Source of the DNA: Pelomyxa schiedti
Taxonomy: Eukaryota; Evosea; Pelobiontida; Pelomyxidae
Assembly (NCBI GenBank): GCA_020536535.1
Contig: JAHLWZ010000796.1
Location: forward strand, 62,001-126,000
DNA: 64,000 nt
Direction: 5' to 3'
Shown: one piece after another, positions 62,042 through 64,000 of the stretch
Numbering within the stretch: the first letter of the stretch is position 1
Layout: each line of letters starts with the position of its first letter
Made by a program: the position numbers and the translations under genes
Notes under the pieces: generated by a model
Database searches by the model: none
What the model saw: the letters and a program-made list of their open reading frames with translations, nothing else
What the model was told of the DNA's origin: nothing

Positions 62042-64000
62042 TCAATTAGACACATCTGTGAGTTCATTGTGGAGATAGCGTTGTTGTTTGACTAGGATGT
62101 GGCGTATGGGCTTGTACAGATCCCTGTGGTGTTCCTCTGTGTACTCTGACAAGAAGGAACCAACACCAAATCCAGCAACTCCCCCAGAAGATTGGTCAGG
62201 CTCAGAGCTCACGGCTGGCTTGTCAACGCTGAAGTAGCAGTTGGCCTGGCACACATTGGCACAGAACTTGACTGGAATCAGAATCCGGGTGTAGTGTCCT
62301 TTCCTTATCTGTCAATCGTGATGAATTATTCGTTTGTAGTAGTACATTGTATGTGTATTTTTATGTGTGGTGCCAATGTAGTGTTGTAATGGAGTGCAAA
62401 ATAGTAAGAGCGGAGATACCCCTTCATATTCGTCAAGTCCAATTAGGGTTTCATCATCTATTTCCCATAATTCACCTTTAATTCTATGTCCTTGTCCTGA
62501 AGCCTTGTTATAATTTTCAAGTAAGGAGGGACAACCACAACCTGGAAGATTGCCAATCAAGTATGGAACTCCACATTCACCAATAACAAGAGGATAGGGT
62601 TTCACTGTGGAAGCAAGAGAAATATACTTGGATCGACTTAAAAACTTTTTGTTCCAGTGAAATCCCGTTTTGAGTGTGCCATAGACAAATAGCTTGTGTT
62701 TTGTTTCTTCTGGCTTTTTGGGGGTACTTTTCTTGTAGAAGACCATAATTAGCATAATTGCAAATACTGCTACAGACAAAATAGAAACGGTTGTGTGTCC
62801 CGATAATACCTGAAGGAGGGATGAGAATGGAAAGAGAAATGGAACTGATACCCCAAATAATATCACAAGAGCCCCCAAACCTACGGGGATAAAATACTTG
62901 ACTGAGTTGAGGCCATCACTCTTTGGAGATGGAGTTGGAGCTTTGCCTTTCACATGGCAACTGGTGATGGGAGGAGAATTTGGTCCAATATGTGAACTTG
63001 TATAAGCTCGGGAATCTTCAGGTGTCGCCTCTCTTGCACGCTGGTAAAATTCATAATATGGTTCATGCTTAGTTCTCCATCTATCTTCCCAGCAATCAAC
63101 GAGTTGCTGGAGTCCCGGGTACTCGGTGCTTCTGAGTCTGAACTCCATTGGCCCATTTTCAAGGACTTCGGAGTCTTTCTAACACATGATGAGCGATACG
63201 GGAAGTGAAATGTCACTACCTCCCAACGAAACATTGCAGGCCCGGTACACCTCAAGAAAGGTGACAGCTCTACCAAGACAACAGTACCATTGTCCTGAAG
63301 ATAGCCAAGATCCATAATATAGGAGGTCTCTCCTACATGCGTATGAATTTGAGCCCAAAAGTCAAGAAGAGCTTTTTGAATTGTATCACGCATGGCATGC
63401 AGGTGAGGGTAAACAGCATAGTGATCATATTGAGATATAGCTGTAACCTTCCCATGACGCACAAACAATCGAAATTCGTAATCATATCTGAGGCGAGGTT
63501 CCCATCTTCTGAGTGCTACCTGCTCAGGCTCGCCAAATTCCAACCAGTCACGTAAATCAACAAACACTCTTTCACTGCTCAATATGAGACTGAGAGCTTC
63601 AGCACCAGAAGTGACGCGCAGCAAGTGTACTCGCGACAGCGCTCCAGCTCGAGTGTTGGCATTATCTGGAAGTTTATCCTTTTCCAGCATTTCCGTGAGA
63701 ATTGCATTATACTCTGGCAGAACTCGTTCTCTGTGAAGAGGCTCTGCATCTTTACTATCTTGATACAGTGAATATGCATAAAATTTTTTATGCAAACAAA
63801 TAAAACCCAAGACTTATCCCAAAAAAAAAAAAAAAAAAAAAAAAACCATTAGATGGCAAAGTGGTGGACATACACAGAACGCCCACACAAACGCAAAAAA
63901 GCTCCGTCTGCCTCGAAGTTTTCGCGAACTATCTTATCCAAATCCACTTCCAGATTCTTCAGGATGCCAACATCCCTGTCAGTCAGAGGCGGGCCCGGCC
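62042..64000 (-). CDS. CDC123-like domain, two membrane helices and gamma-glutamylcyclotransferase-like domain (5' end outside window)
   Basis: The frame enters from the right edge. The first part is CDC123 (D123), an ATP-grasp-fold factor for eIF2 assembly: SKDAEPLHRERVLPEYN, FVDLRDWLEFG, YEFRLFVRHGKVTAISQYDHY, YIMDLGYLQDNGTVVLVEL.PF, MFRWE, then MEFRLRS (equivalent to the PEFRV end). The MFRWE/KDSEVL join crosses a 41-nt intron (63179-63219). The same uninterrupted exon continues into two hydrophobic helices (YFIPVGLGALVILFGVSVP; SILSVAVFAIMLIMVF), then a GGCT-type domain: FVYGTLKTGFHWNKKFLS, YPLVIGECGVPYLIGNLPG, KGELWEIDDETLIGLDEYEG, ending at 62042. The N-terminus of CDC123 (about 25 to 35 residues) lies beyond 64000. 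Confidence 0.75.
63821..63845. repeat. Poly(A) tract of 25 bases in an intron
   Basis: An uninterrupted A run lies inside the intron between the first two visible exons of the CDC123-like gene (a poly(T) run in gene orientation). It is a simple homopolymer and prone to sequencing-length error. A similar run sits at about 61711-61732. Confidence 0.85.

Noticed and set aside
1-64000. tRNA, rRNA, CRISPR, IS or prophage features
   Set aside because: None recognised by eye; a covariance-model scan would be needed to exclude small RNA genes.

Overview
This is eukaryotic nuclear DNA from a compact, intron-rich genome. Almost every gene is cut by very short spliceosomal introns (about 29 to 85 nt, mostly 40 to 55). 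They end in AG, often carry a CTAAC/CTAAT-like branch site, and have variable GT donors (many GTAC), plus at least one GC-AG intron. About twenty protein genes fill 64 kb, with gaps of 50 to 470 bp. I see no bacterial operons, IS elements, CRISPR arrays or phage genes. The gene set (SAGA subunit, Pcf11, RhoGEF, RasGAP, double VWA protein, small GTPase, secreted and lectin-like proteins) suggests a free-living protist. An amoebozoan fits best, but this is inference.

Layout. 35-1839 (+): SUPT7L/STAF65gamma-like SAGA subunit. 2030-2551 (-): Lys/Ala-rich protein. 2666-6096 (-): PH-IQ array-DH-PH RhoGEF. 6382-7665 (+): protein with four tandem Cys/Gly/Trp repeats, largely one per exon. 7726-9452 (-): secreted acid lipase. 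9545-14607 (-): double VWA protein with a zinc-binding module. 14763-15605 (-): divergent Ras-like GTPase. 15982-16804 (-): unknown. 17065-18975 (-): polytopic membrane protein. 19198-20523 (-): secreted protein. 20708-24869 (-): SPIDR-like repair scaffold. 25163-27625 (+): SPRY and zinc-finger protein. 28087-29100 (+): PHO80-type cyclin. 29372-30146 (-): flavodoxin-fold reductase. 30262-38144 (-): huge single-pass receptor with a cytoplasmic RasGAP domain. 38619-47456 (+): ZNFX1/NFX1-type helicase fused to PUF-like repeats. 47597-49569 (-): truncated, motif-degenerate P-type ATPase. 49891-52541 (+): Pcf11. 53000-55996 (-): intronless ankyrin protein. 56059-58966 (+): DUF5054 (GH38-like) secreted hydrolase. 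59023-61880 (-): lectin-like propeller, RING and ADP-ribosyltransferase fusion. 62042-64000 (-, 5' end outside the window): CDC123-like domain, two membrane helices and a gamma-glutamylcyclotransferase domain.

The genes are not an operon and share no single pathway. Several are signalling proteins of the Ras/Rho world (RhoGEF, Ras-like GTPase, receptor RasGAP) and several act on chromatin or RNA (SUPT7L-like, SPIDR-like, helicase-PUF, Pcf11). The most noteworthy content is a set of unusual fusions: a plexin-like receptor RasGAP, a helicase-PUF protein, a lectin-RING-ART protein and a CDC123-TM-GGCT protein. Exon joins were reconstructed by eye from reading frame and splice-site agreement. The main fusion joins were checked for phase, but some internal introns remain approximate.
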